Assembly (NCBI RefSeq): GCF_002355595.1
Contig: NZ_AP017422.1
Coordinates: 868,001 to 932,000, forward strand
Length of the DNA: 64,000 nt
Reading direction: 5' to 3'
Source: Filimonas lacunae
Lineage (GTDB): Bacteria > Bacteroidota > Bacteroidia > Chitinophagales > Chitinophagaceae
Shown: positions 49,209-58,695 of the stretch, in pieces
Numbering within the stretch: the first letter of the stretch is position 1
Layout: each line of letters begins with the position of its first letter
Position numbers and translations under genes: made by a program
Notes under the pieces: model-generated
The model's input: the letters and a program-made list of their open reading frames with translations, nothing else
What the model was told of the DNA's origin: nothing
Databases searched by the model: none

Positions 49209-50264
49209 ATGCAGCAGACATTTGATTTTACTGAGCATCCCCATACCAGACAAAATATTCTTACCGGGGATTGGGTTTTAGTATCTCCGCACCGAACCAA
49301 AAGGCCCTGGCAAGGTAAAGTGGAAACTTTACCGGCAGATGACCGCCCGGCTTACGACCCTACCTGTTACCTGTGTGCAGGCAATAAAAGAGCCGATGGC
49401 AGTGTAAACCCACAGTACACCGATTCTTTTGTGTTTACCAACGACTACTCCGCCTTACTGGCCGATACCCCGGAGGGTAGCCTGAACAAAGGTGGTTTAT
49501 TACAAGCCCGCAGTGAAAGTGGCATTTGCCGTGTGATCAGCTTTTCGCCAGATCACAGTCTTACGTTGCCACAATTGTCTGTGCCTGCTATTACCAAAGT
49601 GGTTGATTTATGGGCACAGGAGTTTCAGCAACTGTCTGACAATCCTCATATCAAGTACATCCAGATTTTTGAAAATAAAGGGGAAATCATGGGTTGCAGC
49701 AACCCGCATCCACACGGCCAGATTTGGTCGCAGGGTTCGTTACCCCTTGAAATAGTGAAGGAAACCGCACGTCAGAAAGCGTATTTTGAGGAGAATGGCC
49801 GCAGTTTATTAAGCGACTATATTGCGCTGGAACTGCAGGAGAAAGAGCGTATTGTGGTAGAGAATGAGCATTTTGTGGCACTGGTGCCTTTTTGGGCAGT
49901 ATGGCCTTACGAAACCATGATTGTAAGTAAAAGGCATGTACAAACCGTTGTGCAGTTTACAGCAGAAGAAAGAACAGCGCTGGCAGATATTCTGAAGAGA
50001 TTAACTGCCAAGTACGACAACCTGTTTGAAATTTCTTTCCCTTACTCAGCCGGTATGCACCAGGCACCTGTAAACGATGGTGCGCATGACGAGTGGCATT
50101 GGCATATGCACTTTTATCCGCCATTACTGCGTTCTGCTACTGTGAAGAAATTTATGGTAGGATATGAAATGCTGGCCAATCCGCAGCGTGATGTAACGCC
50201 GGAGTGGGCTGCTGAAAGGTTGAGGAGCTTAAGCGAAGTACATTACAAAGAACAAAAGAAATAA
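49209..50264 (+). CDS. galT: UDP-glucose--hexose-1-phosphate uridylyltransferase
   Basis: The 351-residue Leloir-pathway enzyme exchanges UMP between UDP-glucose and galactose 1-phosphate. A zinc-binding CYLCAGN lies near residue 56. The catalytic HPHPHGQIW (nucleophilic histidine in the HxH) is around 164, and later histidines lie in [16 protein letters not shown]. The GalT N- and C-terminal halves are both complete. The ATG at 49209 ([16 protein letters not shown]) is preferred over an in-frame TTG at 49188. No other galactose gene is adjacent. The class I aldolase is divergent. Confidence 0.95.
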   Translation: MQQTFDFTEHPHTRQNILTGDWVLVSPHRTKRPWQGKVETLPADDRPAYDPTCYLCAGNKRADGSVNPQYTDSFVFTNDYSALLADTPEGSLNKGGLLQARSESGICRVISFSPDHSLTLPQLSVPAITKVVDLWAQEFQQLSDNPHIKYIQIFENKGEIMGCSNPHPHGQIWSQGSLPLEIVKETARQKAYFEENGRSLLSDYIALELQEKERIVVENEHFVALVPFWAVWPYETMIVSKRHVQTVVQFTAEERTALADILKRLTAKYDNLFEISFPYSAGMHQAPVNDGAHDEWHWHMHFYPPLLRSATVKKFMVGYEMLANPQRDVTPEWAAERLRSLSEVHYKEQKK

Positions 50265-50290
50265 GTACAGTAATTGATAGAATTACTATG

Positions 50291-50298
50291 TACGTTTG
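50291..50298 (+). promoter_or_regulatory. -7 box TACGTTTG for the thioesterase gene
   Basis: Exact TAnnTTTG 22 bp before the ATG at 50320. Confidence 0.6.
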
Positions 50299-50319
50299 TT
50301 GATAAACAATTGAATACCC

Positions 50320-50841
50320 ATGCAAGCAAAAACAGCCAGTGAGAGTTTTACAATTATGAACGAGCTGGTACTGCCCAATGATACCAATGTATTTGGTAAC
50401 CTGATGGGCGGGCGTTTAATGTACTGGATGGATATAGCTGCGGCCATTGCATCCGGAAAACATTGCAATGCCCCCTGTATGACCGCCAGTGTTGACAACC
50501 TTAGTTTTAAAACGCCTATTAAACTGGGCAATACGGTGCATATTGAAGCCAAAGTAACCCGGGCTTTTAATACCTCTATGGAAATTCACCTCAAAGTATG
50601 GGGTGAAGATCATTTGCATCAGTATAGTTATGAAAGCAATGAAGCTTATTATACGTTTGTGGCATTAGATCCTAACAGCAATCCCCGTAAGGTGCCTGGT
50701 GTAATAGCCGAAACGGAAGAGGAAAAGGCGCTGTATGAAGGAGCTTTGCGCCGCAGGCAACTGCGCCTGGTGCTGGCTGGCAAAATGAAGCCGGAAGATG
50801 CTACAGAGCTGAGGGCTTTCTTTGCTATCGATAGCAAGTAA
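50320..50841 (+). CDS. Acyl-CoA thioesterase (hot-dog fold, YciA/BFIT-like)
   Basis: The 173-residue protein carries the hot-dog signature: NELVLPNDTNVFGNLMGGRL (catalytic Asn/Asp region), then MYWMDIAAAIASGKHCNAPC, VDNLSFKTPIKLGNTVHIEA and YTFVALDPNSNPRKVPGV. It hydrolyses acyl-CoA in the cytoplasm; chain preference cannot be told. The C-terminal helical tail (EEEKALYEGALRRRQLRLVL) is typical of this group. It is monocistronic, with its own promoter box and a strong terminator. Confidence 0.9.
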   Translation: MQAKTASESFTIMNELVLPNDTNVFGNLMGGRLMYWMDIAAAIASGKHCNAPCMTASVDNLSFKTPIKLGNTVHIEAKVTRAFNTSMEIHLKVWGEDHLHQYSYESNEAYYTFVALDPNSNPRKVPGVIAETEEEKALYEGALRRRQLRLVLAGKMKPEDATELRAFFAIDSK

Positions 50842-50885
50842 AATTTAGTAATGATCGTAAGCAGGAGAGTGCTTACTGAAAATAG

Positions 50886-50921
50886 AAAGGACGTTTCCGG
50901 AATGGGGAACGTCCTTTTTTT
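50886..50921 (+). terminator. Terminator of the thioesterase gene
   Basis: Thirteen-base-pair stem (AAAGGACGTTTCC with GGGAACGTCCTTT, one G-T pair) followed by a run of T on the plus strand. Confidence 0.85.
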
Positions 50922-51009
50922 ATACTTGATGACCTCTGTAACAGGCTGGTAATTGGCTTCGCCTTGTGCTTTTGCCGGGGGATCTGCTACTGTACGGTGT
51001 ACGACAACA

Positions 51010-51044
51010 AAAAAGGTCGCCTTTACAGGAAAGACGACCTTTTT
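51010..51044 (-). terminator. Terminator of the acyltransferase gene
   Basis: Fifteen-base arms AAAAAGGTCGCCTTT and AAAGACGACCTTTTT (one mismatch), loop of five, T tract on the minus strand. Confidence 0.8.
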
Positions 51045-51075
51045 CATTATGATGTAACCTGTAGCAGGTTTGTTG

Positions 51076-51960
51076 TTATGATTCCTGTGCTGATGCAGCA
51101 GGTGGTTCTGTAGCTACTGTTTCGGCAGGTACGGCTTCCGCTTCAGCTGCTTGTGCAGCAGCAGCGGCGAGTTCCTGTTGTTGTTTCAGTTTGTTCATGT
51201 GGTGTTTGCCCTTCAACATAAATTCTTTGCTCTGTTCAATGGCATGCATTACCTGGTCCAGAATTTCTTCAACAGAGTTATCGTAATTAATTTCCATCGG
51301 GGCTTTAAAGCGGATGCTTAACAAAGAGCCTTTTTTCTTAAATACGAGACCTTTTTTAGTGAAAGCACGCCAGAAACCATTAATTACTACCGGAATTACT
51401 ACCGGTCGGTTGTTTTTGATGATATGGGCAGTGCCTTTACGGCCTGGTGCAAAGGGTTTGGTGGTGCCTTGCGGGAAGGTTATAATCCAGCTGGTTTTTA
51501 AAGCACGCTGAATTTTACGGGTATCGCTTGGGTCTAAACCGGTTCTTACCTCTGTGCCGCTTCTGCGCCAGGTACGTTTTACGGTTAATGCGCCAGCCAG
51601 TTTAAAAAAGCGGCTGATAAAGCTACCATTCATGGTTTCTTCGGCAGCTACATAATATACACTGGTAAACGGACTTAACAGGTAGTAGGGAAGGCCCAGC
51701 CTGTTGCGTTTACGCCATTTTACTGCGCAGAAAATATGCAAAAAGGTAATAACGTCTGCAAAGTAAGTCTGGTGGTTACTTACAAATAATACGTTATTCC
51801 GTGGCAGCTTTTCAATATGTTCTGTCCCCTCTATCTTAATACGGTTCACCCATACAAGACCCGGATAAGATACTGCGCCCACAATCGCATATACAACTGA
51901 TCTTACCAATCGTATATGCTTCAATCTCTCAGTAAGAGGTTTATTCGTTCGTCGTCTCAT
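51076..51960 (-). CDS. PlsC-like 1-acylglycerol-phosphate acyltransferase
   Basis: The 294-residue membrane-bound acyltransferase has the N-terminal catalytic block VLFVSNHQTYFADVITFLH. The His-Asp pair is spaced by five rather than four residues. The substrate block reads ITFPQGTTKPFAPGRKGTAH, where the usual FPEGT glutamate is Gln. PVVIPVVINGFWRAF completes the family pattern. It probably acylates lysophosphatidic acid or a related lipid at the inner membrane, with the altered motif as a caution. The C-terminus is a long Ala/Glu-rich low-complexity tail (AAAAAQAAEAEAVPAETVAT). It is monocistronic. Confidence 0.85.
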   Translation of the reverse strand: MRRRTNKPLTERLKHIRLVRSVVYAIVGAVSYPGLVWVNRIKIEGTEHIEKLPRNNVLFVSNHQTYFADVITFLHIFCAVKWRKRNRLGLPYYLLSPFTSVYYVAAEETMNGSFISRFFKLAGALTVKRTWRRSGTEVRTGLDPSDTRKIQRALKTSWIITFPQGTTKPFAPGRKGTAHIIKNNRPVVIPVVINGFWRAFTKKGLVFKKKGSLLSIRFKAPMEINYDNSVEEILDQVMHAIEQSKEFMLKGKHHMNKLKQQQELAAAAAQAAEAEAVPAETVATEPPAASAQES

Positions 51961-52092
51961 TCAAAAATTACTGTTTAGCTGACAAGCGCGTGCAAAATAC
52001 GCATTGTCAAATAATTGTTAAGGTAAACATTCATAAATTTTGAGTTTATGTAATTATAATATTTACAACATCATTGTATAAACAGATATTTT

Positions 52093-52812
52093 ATGAAGAA
52101 GATTTTAGTATGTCTTGTAGCCGTAACTGCCATATTTACCGCTTCAGCGCAACAGACCGGAAAAACAGAAAAGACTATAAATGTGACTGGTACGGCCGAA
52201 ATGGAGGTGGTGCCCGACGAAATTTACGTACAGGTAGAGTTAAAGGAGTATGACAAAAAGGGAGTGGGGAAGGTGGATATTGAAAAAATCAAGAATCAGT
52301 TCCTCGAAGCCTGCAAAAGCATCGGATTATCGGAAAAAGAGGTGAGTGTACAGAGTTTTTCTGGTCGTGATGCTCATTATTGGGAGTATAAAAGAAGTAA
52401 AAAGCAAAATCCCGACATGAAAGCGAGCATCGTATATTCTATTAAACTGGCCGATACCCGTAAAATGAACGAGCTGGTAGATAAACTGGACGATGAGGCT
52501 ACCCAAAGCTTCTTTATTTCCAGGGTAAGCCACAGCAAGCTGGACGAATACAAAAAGCAACTAAAAATAGAAGCAATTAAGGCGGCAAAGGCGAAAGCCA
52601 ATTATCTGGCAGCTGCTATTGATGAGCAGGTAGGTGGGGCTATTACTATTAATGATGTGGTAGAAAACGATGTTCAGCCTGTTATTTATCCGCAAACAAG
52701 AATGTATGCTAATATGAGTGTAGCGATGGATAAGGTGGATGAGGCTATGGAAGTAGGGTTTAAAAAGATAAAATTACAATTCAGCGTTTCTGTAACATTT
52801 GCACTGAAGTGA
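52093..52812 (+). CDS. SIMPL domain (DUF541) periplasmic protein
   Basis: The 239-residue product has a signal peptide (MKKILVCLVAVTAIFTASAQ). The SIMPL domain shows the family opening TINVTGTAEMEVVPDEIYVQ. Internal helices follow (IKAAKAKANYLAAAIDEQV), and the C-terminal strands KKIKLQFSVSVTFAL. Members such as Campylobacter Omp28 and the oxidative-stress protein YggE belong here; the biochemical role is unclear. A promoter box for the next gene lies just past its stop, so it is probably transcribed alone. Confidence 0.92.
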   Translation: MKKILVCLVAVTAIFTASAQQTGKTEKTINVTGTAEMEVVPDEIYVQVELKEYDKKGVGKVDIEKIKNQFLEACKSIGLSEKEVSVQSFSGRDAHYWEYKRSKKQNPDMKASIVYSIKLADTRKMNELVDKLDDEATQSFFISRVSHSKLDEYKKQLKIEAIKAAKAKANYLAAAIDEQVGGAITINDVVENDVQPVIYPQTRMYANMSVAMDKVDEAMEVGFKKIKLQFSVSVTFALK

Positions 52813-52828
52813 GAATAGCCTGTAACCC

Positions 52829-52836
52829 TATCTTTG
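52829..52836 (+). promoter_or_regulatory. -7 box TATCTTTG for the HAD gene
   Basis: Exact TAnnTTTG 19 bp before the ATG at 52855. It also argues against the in-frame TTG at 52834, which lies inside the box. Confidence 0.65.
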
Positions 52837-52854
52837 CGCCTTCAACCACAGCGC

Positions 52855-53514
52855 ATGCGATTAGATACGGTAATATTTGATATGGACGGTTTATTGATAG
52901 ATAGCGAACCCCTTTGGGCCGAAGCTGCTGATGAACTGTTTAGCCAGTACGGATTTAAGTTATCACACGAACAATACGCCACCACTACCGGACTCAGAAC
53001 AAAAGAGTTTGTGCAGTGGTGGTTTCGTCAATATTTGATAGACCCGCGTGAGGATGAAAAGGCCGAAACGCGCATTATTGACCTGGTAATGGAAAAAGTG
53101 GCCCAGCGTGGTAATATCATGCCCGGTGTACATCACATTTTCGAGTTCTTTAAACAGCGTGGCTTTAAAATAGGCCTGGCCTCTTCCAGTCCGCAACGTT
53201 TAATTGACCAGGTAGTTGGTTTGGTAGGGGTAAAAGATTATTTGCAGGTAACCTCCAGTGCCGGCGAGCTGCCCTATGGCAAACCACACCCGCTGGTGTA
53301 TCTGAACTGTGCAGAAATGCTGAAATCACCAGCTACCAGCTGTATAGCGTTTGAAGATTCTTATAATGGTATGATTGCCGCCAAAGCCGCCCGTATGAAA
53401 TGTGTGGTAGTGCCGCATCACAGCCAGCAAAAAGAAGAACGCTGGGGCGCAGCAGATTTAAAATTAACCTCCCTGCAAAATTTCGGGGCTTTGCATTTGG
53501 AATTGGTGGGGTAG
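52855..53514 (+). CDS. HAD-superfamily sugar-phosphatase-like hydrolase
   Basis: The 219-residue protein starts MRLDTVIFDMDGLLIDSEPL, with the nucleophile Asp9 and acid/base Asp11. Motif II is FKIGLASSSPQ. Motif III Lys is in YGKPHPLVYL and the motif IV acid in CIAFEDSYNGMIAAKAA. A helical C1 cap lies between motifs I and II. It resembles 2-deoxyglucose-6-phosphatase/hexitol phosphatase types (YniC/HxpB group), which dephosphorylate sugar phosphates in the cytoplasm; the true substrate is unknown. A 20-bp bidirectional terminator separates it from fabF. Confidence 0.9.
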   Translation: MRLDTVIFDMDGLLIDSEPLWAEAADELFSQYGFKLSHEQYATTTGLRTKEFVQWWFRQYLIDPREDEKAETRIIDLVMEKVAQRGNIMPGVHHIFEFFKQRGFKIGLASSSPQRLIDQVVGLVGVKDYLQVTSSAGELPYGKPHPLVYLNCAEMLKSPATSCIAFEDSYNGMIAAKAARMKCVVVPHHSQQKEERWGAADLKLTSLQNFGALHLELVG

Positions 53515-53542
53515 AATATTTAATACGAATAGGAATGCTTAT

Positions 53543-53586
53543 AAAAGCAAAGGGCTGCATCTAACCAGATGCAGCCCTTTGCTTTT
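53543..53586. terminator. Bidirectional terminator between the HAD gene and fabF
   Basis: Perfect 20-bp stem (53543-53562 with 53567-53586), four-base loop AACC, A/T-rich ends on both sides. Confidence 0.9.
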
Positions 53587-53604
53587 ATACTTAGTGAGTG
53601 ATCC

Positions 53605-54852
53605 TTACAGCTCTGTTTTCTTGAAAATTGCTGTGGCAATGTGTCCACCAAAGCCGAAAGTATTGCTCATCGCATAGTTCACTGTTTTCTCCACTGCTTT
53701 ACCTAAAGTAAGGTTGAAGCCTTCTGGTAGGCTAGGGTCAACATCGGTAGTGTTGATAGTAGGAGGAATGAGATTATGCTGAATAGCTTTGATACAGGCA
53801 ATAGCTTCTACAGCACCGGCGGCACCCAACAGGTGACCCGTCATAGACTTGGTTGCACTTACATGTAGTTTAGGAGCGTGAGCGCCAAACATACGGGCAG
53901 TTGCTTTTAATTCACTGCCATCGCCCAGTGGGGTAGAAGTGGCGTGTGCGTTCAGGTAGTCGATTGCAGAAGCGTCAACACCTGCATCTTCCAGTGCCGC
54001 TTCCATACCCAGGAAAGCACCATCACCTTCCGGGTGTGTGCCGGTAAGGTGATAAGCATCACCCGCCATACCGCCACCTGCTACTTCGGCCAGGATGGGG
54101 GCTCCGCGTTTAATAGCATGCTCGTAGCTTTCCAGGATGAGCGCACCAGCACCTTCTCCCATAACAAAGCCATCACGCTTAACATCAAACGGACGGGATG
54201 CAATAGCCGGGTTTTCATTGAAGGTGGATAAGGCTTTCACCGCATTAAATCCACCCATGCCTGTTTCGTTAATAGGCGCTTCTGAACCTCCGGTGATAAT
54301 CATTTCTGCTTTACCCCATTTGATGTAGTTGAAAGCGTCGATAATAGCGGTGTTAGAAGTAGCACAGGCCGATACGGTAGTGAAGTTTACACCACGCAGG
54401 CCGTGCTTGATAGAGATAATGCCGGAAGCAATATCCACAATCATTTTAGGGATGAAGAAGGGGTTAAAGCGCGGAGTGCCATCGCCTTTGGCAAATTCCA
54501 TTACCTGCTCCTGGAAAGTTTGGATACCACCGTTTCCTGAACCCCAGATAACACCAATACGGTCTTTATTTAGTGTAGAAAAATCAATTTGTGCATGTTT
54601 GATAGCTTCTTCTACCGCTATAAGTGCATATTGGGTATACGCATCGTACTTGCGTGCTTCTGCTTTATCAATATGGTCCAGCGGGTTAAAATTCTTTAAC
54701 TCGCAGGCAAAGCGTGTTTTAAATTTAGAAGCATCGAATTTAGTAATAGGGGCCGCACCACTAACGCCGTTTACAAGAGAATTCCAAAAATCGTTCACAT
54801 TATTTCCAATAGGTGTCAATGCACCTAAGCCGGTTACAACAACTCGTCTCAT
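53605..54852 (-). CDS. fabF: Beta-ketoacyl-ACP synthase II
   Basis: The 415-residue condensing enzyme of fatty acid elongation has the Cys-His-His triad: Cys163 in VSACATSNTA, His303 in NAHATSTPLGD and His340 in TKSMTGHLLGAAG. It starts MRRVVVTGLGALTPIG, usual for FabF, and its length is normal for the family. Unlike the common acpP-fabF-rnc arrangement there is no acpP or rnc gene beside it. The genome may therefore carry another fabF elsewhere (inference). A TATTTTTG box lies 36 bp upstream. Confidence 0.95.
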   Translation of the reverse strand: MRRVVVTGLGALTPIGNNVNDFWNSLVNGVSGAAPITKFDASKFKTRFACELKNFNPLDHIDKAEARKYDAYTQYALIAVEEAIKHAQIDFSTLNKDRIGVIWGSGNGGIQTFQEQVMEFAKGDGTPRFNPFFIPKMIVDIASGIISIKHGLRGVNFTTVSACATSNTAIIDAFNYIKWGKAEMIITGGSEAPINETGMGGFNAVKALSTFNENPAIASRPFDVKRDGFVMGEGAGALILESYEHAIKRGAPILAEVAGGGMAGDAYHLTGTHPEGDGAFLGMEAALEDAGVDASAIDYLNAHATSTPLGDGSELKATARMFGAHAPKLHVSATKSMTGHLLGAAGAVEAIACIKAIQHNLIPPTINTTDVDPSLPEGFNLTLGKAVEKTVNYAMSNTFGFGGHIATAIFKKTEL

Positions 54853-54887
54853 AATGGTATGTTATAAAAGATAAATTTATCAGGGCG

Positions 54888-54895
54888 CAAAAATA
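54888..54895 (-). promoter_or_regulatory. -7 box TATTTTTG for fabF
   Basis: Exact TAnnTTTG on the minus strand, 35 bp before the fabF ATG. Confidence 0.55.
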
Positions 54896-55091
54896 GGGTG
54901 GGCAGGAGTTAAAAATCACACTTTAGCCCAATTTCATTGAAAACGAACACATGGTTAGTGGTCTTTGACCCTGTTACAGGGGTAATAAGAGGTAAACTGT
55001 CTGATTGACAGGAGGGTGAATGCAACTATATAAATAAAACGTCTTTTTTTCCCTTTTTCCCTTAAGTTCGCAGTTGCTAAATGGGCGAGAA

Positions 55092-58000
55092 GTGAGATTA
55101 AAACAATTAGAAATTAAGGGTTTCAAAAGCTTTGCTGATAAAACCGTAGTAAACTTCGATGAGGGGATTACTGGTATTATTGGTCCTAACGGCTGCGGTA
55201 AAAGCAATATTATTGACTCTATTCGTTGGGTAATTGGCGAGCAGAAGATTAGTGCGCTGCGTAGTGAAAACCTGGAAGCATTGGTTTTTAACGGAAGTAA
55301 AACGCGTAGCCCCAGCGGTTTAGCCGAAGTAAGCTTAACATTTGAGAACACGAAAAATCTGTTGCCCACAGAATTTAGCACCGTAACCATTACCCGCCGC
55401 TTTTATAAAAATGGAGATAGCGAATACCGTCTTAACGATGTAGCCTGCAGGATGAAGGATATTCATAACCTGTTTATGGATACCGGGGTGAGTACAGACA
55501 GCTATGCGATTATTGAGCTGGGGATGGTGGATGATATTATTAAAGACAAGGAAAACAGCCGCCGCCGCATGCTGGAGCAGGCAGCGGGTATTACCATTTA
55601 TAAAACCCGTAAGAAAGAAGCCAAATCTAAGCTGGATGCTACCGAGCAGGACTTAAACCGTATTGAAGACCTGTTATTTGAAATCAACAACCAGCTGAAA
55701 ACGCTGGAAAACCAGGCAAAGAAGGCAGAGAAGTATTACGAGATTAAGAAAGATTATAAAGAGATAGCCATAGAGCTGGCGAAGGCAGCGCTGGAAGGGT
55801 TTAATGTCACTTACCGCGAGCTGAACGAACAGCAGGATCTGGAAACCGATAAAAAAATAAGGCTGGATGCTGAAATAGCAACGGAAGAGGCTGCTATTGA
55901 ACAGGAAAAAGTTGGCTTTATTGAAAAAGAACGCGCTTTACAAAGCCAGCAATACGAGTTTAACGAATTGCTGCAACAACTGCGCACCAAGGAAAACGAA
56001 AAGAACCTGGCTTCGCAGAAACTGCAATACCTGCGTGAAAAGGAAAACAGCTTAAAAGACTTTTTACAAAAAGCAGAAGGCCAGTTAAAAACGATAGAAG
56101 ACTCTATTCAGTATACACAAATACAGGTAGGGGAAGAAGACAGCCGCCTGGCCGACATACAGGACAAGGTAGAAACTTCTAAACTGGATATTGAAGATAA
56201 ACGCCGCCTGTTTGATGAAAAACGGAGCGGGGTAGATTCTTTACGCAGCCAATACCAGCAAATTCAGCGTAATCAGTTCGATGCAGAGAAGAAGGTGGCT
56301 ATTGCCGATACTTCTATCCAAAACCTGCAACGTTCACATGTGCAAATCAACGACGAACAACATAACCGTTCGTTGCAGATAAGGCAGATGGAAGAAGAAT
56401 TGAAAGAAAAGGAAGAAACGCTGGAGGATAAACGTGTTGATTTACAACAGTTACAGGAACAACACGAAAGAACCAAAGAACAGATTGTGGCTACCCAGGC
56501 ACAGTTGGAGCAACTGCGTTCTAAACTGGCAGAAGAAACCCGCACACTGGATAAAAAGCGTAACGAACACGACCTGTTAAAAAGCCTGATTGACTCGATG
56601 GAAGGTTATCCGGAGAGCGTTAAGTTTTTACACAATAACAAGGAGTGGAACCATACAGCCCCTATTTTATCAGATATTATATATGTAAAGGAAGAGTTTC
56701 GGGCCGCTGTTGAAAATGTGCTGGAACCTTACCTGAGCTATTATGTGGTAAACAACCTGCAGGAAGGTTTACAAGCTATTCACCTGCTGGATACCCATAA
56801 AAAAGGGAAGGCAAACTTTTTTATGCTGGAGCAGTTTGCCGATGTGCAGGTGCAAACCCAGCAACCTGCACAAACCATCCGTGCGATGGATGTGATAGAG
56901 GTGGATGCACAATATCGTAAACTGGCAGAATACCTGCTGGGGAACGTATACATTGCAGAAAGCGACGAAGCCTTGCAAAACAGCAATGGTGCGGTGGTGC
57001 TGGAAAAAACGGGTAAATACGTAAAAGGAAAATACACGCTTACCGGTGGTAGCGTAGGCCTGTTTGAAGGTAAAAAAATTGGCCGCGCTAAAAACCTGGA
57101 GAAGCTGTATGAAGAAATAGTGGCGCAGGAAGCAGTAGTAAATCAGCTAAAAGCAGATATACAAGCACGCCATAACGAGGTAATTGCTTTTAACGAGCAA
57201 CTGAAAGAGCATGCTATCAGGCAAACAGAAACGGAGATTAACCAGTTAACCAACCAGTTGTTTGCTGCTAAAAACAAGATAGAAAACTTACAGGCTGCCC
57301 AGCAAAACTCGCAGCAGCGCCTGGAAGATAATGATGTGCGCCTGCAGGACGAGCAGGATGCCATTGCCGAAACACGCGAAGTGTTGGGCAATCTGAACGA
57401 GCAGTTACGTAACACGGGCGATTCGATGAAGGCAGTGGAGCAGGATTACTACCAGGCAGAGCAGGAATACAATTTTGCGTCGGCCCAGTATAACGAAAGC
57501 AACCTGCAGTTAACCCGCCAGCAAAGTAAAATAGGTGCATTGAAGCAGGAGTTGGTGTTTAAAGAAAACCAGCTGAACGATCTGCATCAGCAAATACAAA
57601 GTAACACTTCCCAATTGTCCGATGCCAGCGCCAACATACAGGAAAGCGATGATGCATTGAAAGAAAGCGAAGCATTGTTGCTGGATTTGTTGCGTAAGAA
57701 AGAAGAAGAAGAAAGAAAGCTGAACGAGACGGATCAGGCTTATTATAATATGCGTAACCAGCTTCAGGAAAAAGAAAGCGAGTTGCGTATGAAGAGCAAG
57801 AGCAAGGAAATGATAGATCATTTGCTGTCTGAAATTAAAGACAAGCTGAATGAACTGAAATTGCAATTGTCGGGCATGAAAGAGCGCTTGCACGTTGAGT
57901 TTAAAATTGACCTGGACGAAATTCTGGACCAGCCCCGTATGACGGATACGCCACTGGAAGACCTGCAAGCATCCTCTGACAGGATGAAAAAGCGGATGGA

Positions 58001-58613
58001 GAACATTGGTGAGGTGAACCCTACGGCTATTGAAGCATTCCAGGAAATGAAAAAGCGTTATGAGTTCATTCTGGAACAAAAGAACGACCTGGTAAGCGCC
58101 AAAGACAGCCTGTTGCAAACCATACAGGAAGTGGAAGCCACTGCCAACCAGCAGTTCCTGGATACCTTTAACCAGGTGCGCGACAACTTCCAGAAGGTAT
58201 TTAAAGCGTTATTTACAGAAGAAGATACTGCCGACATGGTACTGGAAAACCCGGAAAACCTTGCAGAAACCGGTATTGATATCGTAGCCAAGCCCAAAGG
58301 CAAAAGGCCTTCTTCCATTACCCAGTTAAGTGGTGGTGAAAAAACACTAACCGCAACAGCTTTATTGTTTGCTATTTACCTGATTAAGCCAGCGCCCTTC
58401 TGTATCCTGGATGAGGTGGATGCGCCACTGGATGATGCCAACGTAGGTAAGTTTACCCAAATGATTCAGAAGTTTAGCGAAAACTCACAGTTTATTATTG
58501 TAACCCACAATAAAATGACCATGAGTGCAGTAGACGTTATTTACGGTGTAACCATGCAGGAACCAGGGGTGAGTAAGCTGGTGCCAGTAGATTTTAGAAG
58601 TTTAAGTAATTAA
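55092..58613 (+). CDS. smc: Chromosome segregation protein SMC
   Basis: The 1173-residue condensin subunit organises and segregates the chromosome. Walker A is GPNGCGKSN (residues 31-39). Two long coiled coils flank a hinge near residues 505-670 (GYPESVKFLHNNKEWNHTA, YTLTGGSVGLFEGKKIGRA). The ABC signature ITQLSGGEKTLTATALLFAI lies near 1078, and Walker B PFCILDEVDAPLDD near 1103. The GTG at 55092 gives MRLKQLEIKGFKSFADKT, the standard SMC start, so upstream in-frame codons from 55074 are left out. No scpA or scpB is adjacent. A terminator follows. Confidence 0.96.
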   Translation: MRLKQLEIKGFKSFADKTVVNFDEGITGIIGPNGCGKSNIIDSIRWVIGEQKISALRSENLEALVFNGSKTRSPSGLAEVSLTFENTKNLLPTEFSTVTITRRFYKNGDSEYRLNDVACRMKDIHNLFMDTGVSTDSYAIIELGMVDDIIKDKENSRRRMLEQAAGITIYKTRKKEAKSKLDATEQDLNRIEDLLFEINNQLKTLENQAKKAEKYYEIKKDYKEIAIELAKAALEGFNVTYRELNEQQDLETDKKIRLDAEIATEEAAIEQEKVGFIEKERALQSQQYEFNELLQQLRTKENEKNLASQKLQYLREKENSLKDFLQKAEGQLKTIEDSIQYTQIQVGEEDSRLADIQDKVETSKLDIEDKRRLFDEKRSGVDSLRSQYQQIQRNQFDAEKKVAIADTSIQNLQRSHVQINDEQHNRSLQIRQMEEELKEKEETLEDKRVDLQQLQEQHERTKEQIVATQAQLEQLRSKLAEETRTLDKKRNEHDLLKSLIDSMEGYPESVKFLHNNKEWNHTAPILSDIIYVKEEFRAAVENVLEPYLSYYVVNNLQEGLQAIHLLDTHKKGKANFFMLEQFADVQVQTQQPAQTIRAMDVIEVDAQYRKLAEYLLGNVYIAESDEALQNSNGAVVLEKTGKYVKGKYTLTGGSVGLFEGKKIGRAKNLEKLYEEIVAQEAVVNQLKADIQARHNEVIAFNEQLKEHAIRQTETEINQLTNQLFAAKNKIENLQAAQQNSQQRLEDNDVRLQDEQDAIAETREVLGNLNEQLRNTGDSMKAVEQDYYQAEQEYNFASAQYNESNLQLTRQQSKIGALKQELVFKENQLNDLHQQIQSNTSQLSDASANIQESDDALKESEALLLDLLRKKEEEERKLNETDQAYYNMRNQLQEKESELRMKSKSKEMIDHLLSEIKDKLNELKLQLSGMKERLHVEFKIDLDEILDQPRMTDTPLEDLQASSDRMKKRMENIGEVNPTAIEAFQEMKKRYEFILEQKNDLVSAKDSLLQTIQEVEATANQQFLDTFNQVRDNFQKVFKALFTEEDTADMVLENPENLAETGIDIVAKPKGKRPSSITQLSGGEKTLTATALLFAIYLIKPAPFCILDEVDAPLDDANVGKFTQMIQKFSENSQFIIVTHNKMTMSAVDVIYGVTMQEPGVSKLVPVDFRSLSN

Positions 58614-58636
58614 TTCCATTCATAATGCTGTAAGGC

Positions 58637-58690
58637 AAAGTCAAAAAGCTATCTGTATTGCAGGTTTCTTTTTGACTTTTTTTATTTGAT
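58637..58690 (+). terminator. Terminator of smc
   Basis: Perfect 12-bp stem AAAGTCAAAAAG with CTTTTTGACTTT, 19-base loop, followed by a T-rich run on the plus strand. Confidence 0.75.
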
Positions 58691-58695
58691 TAACC

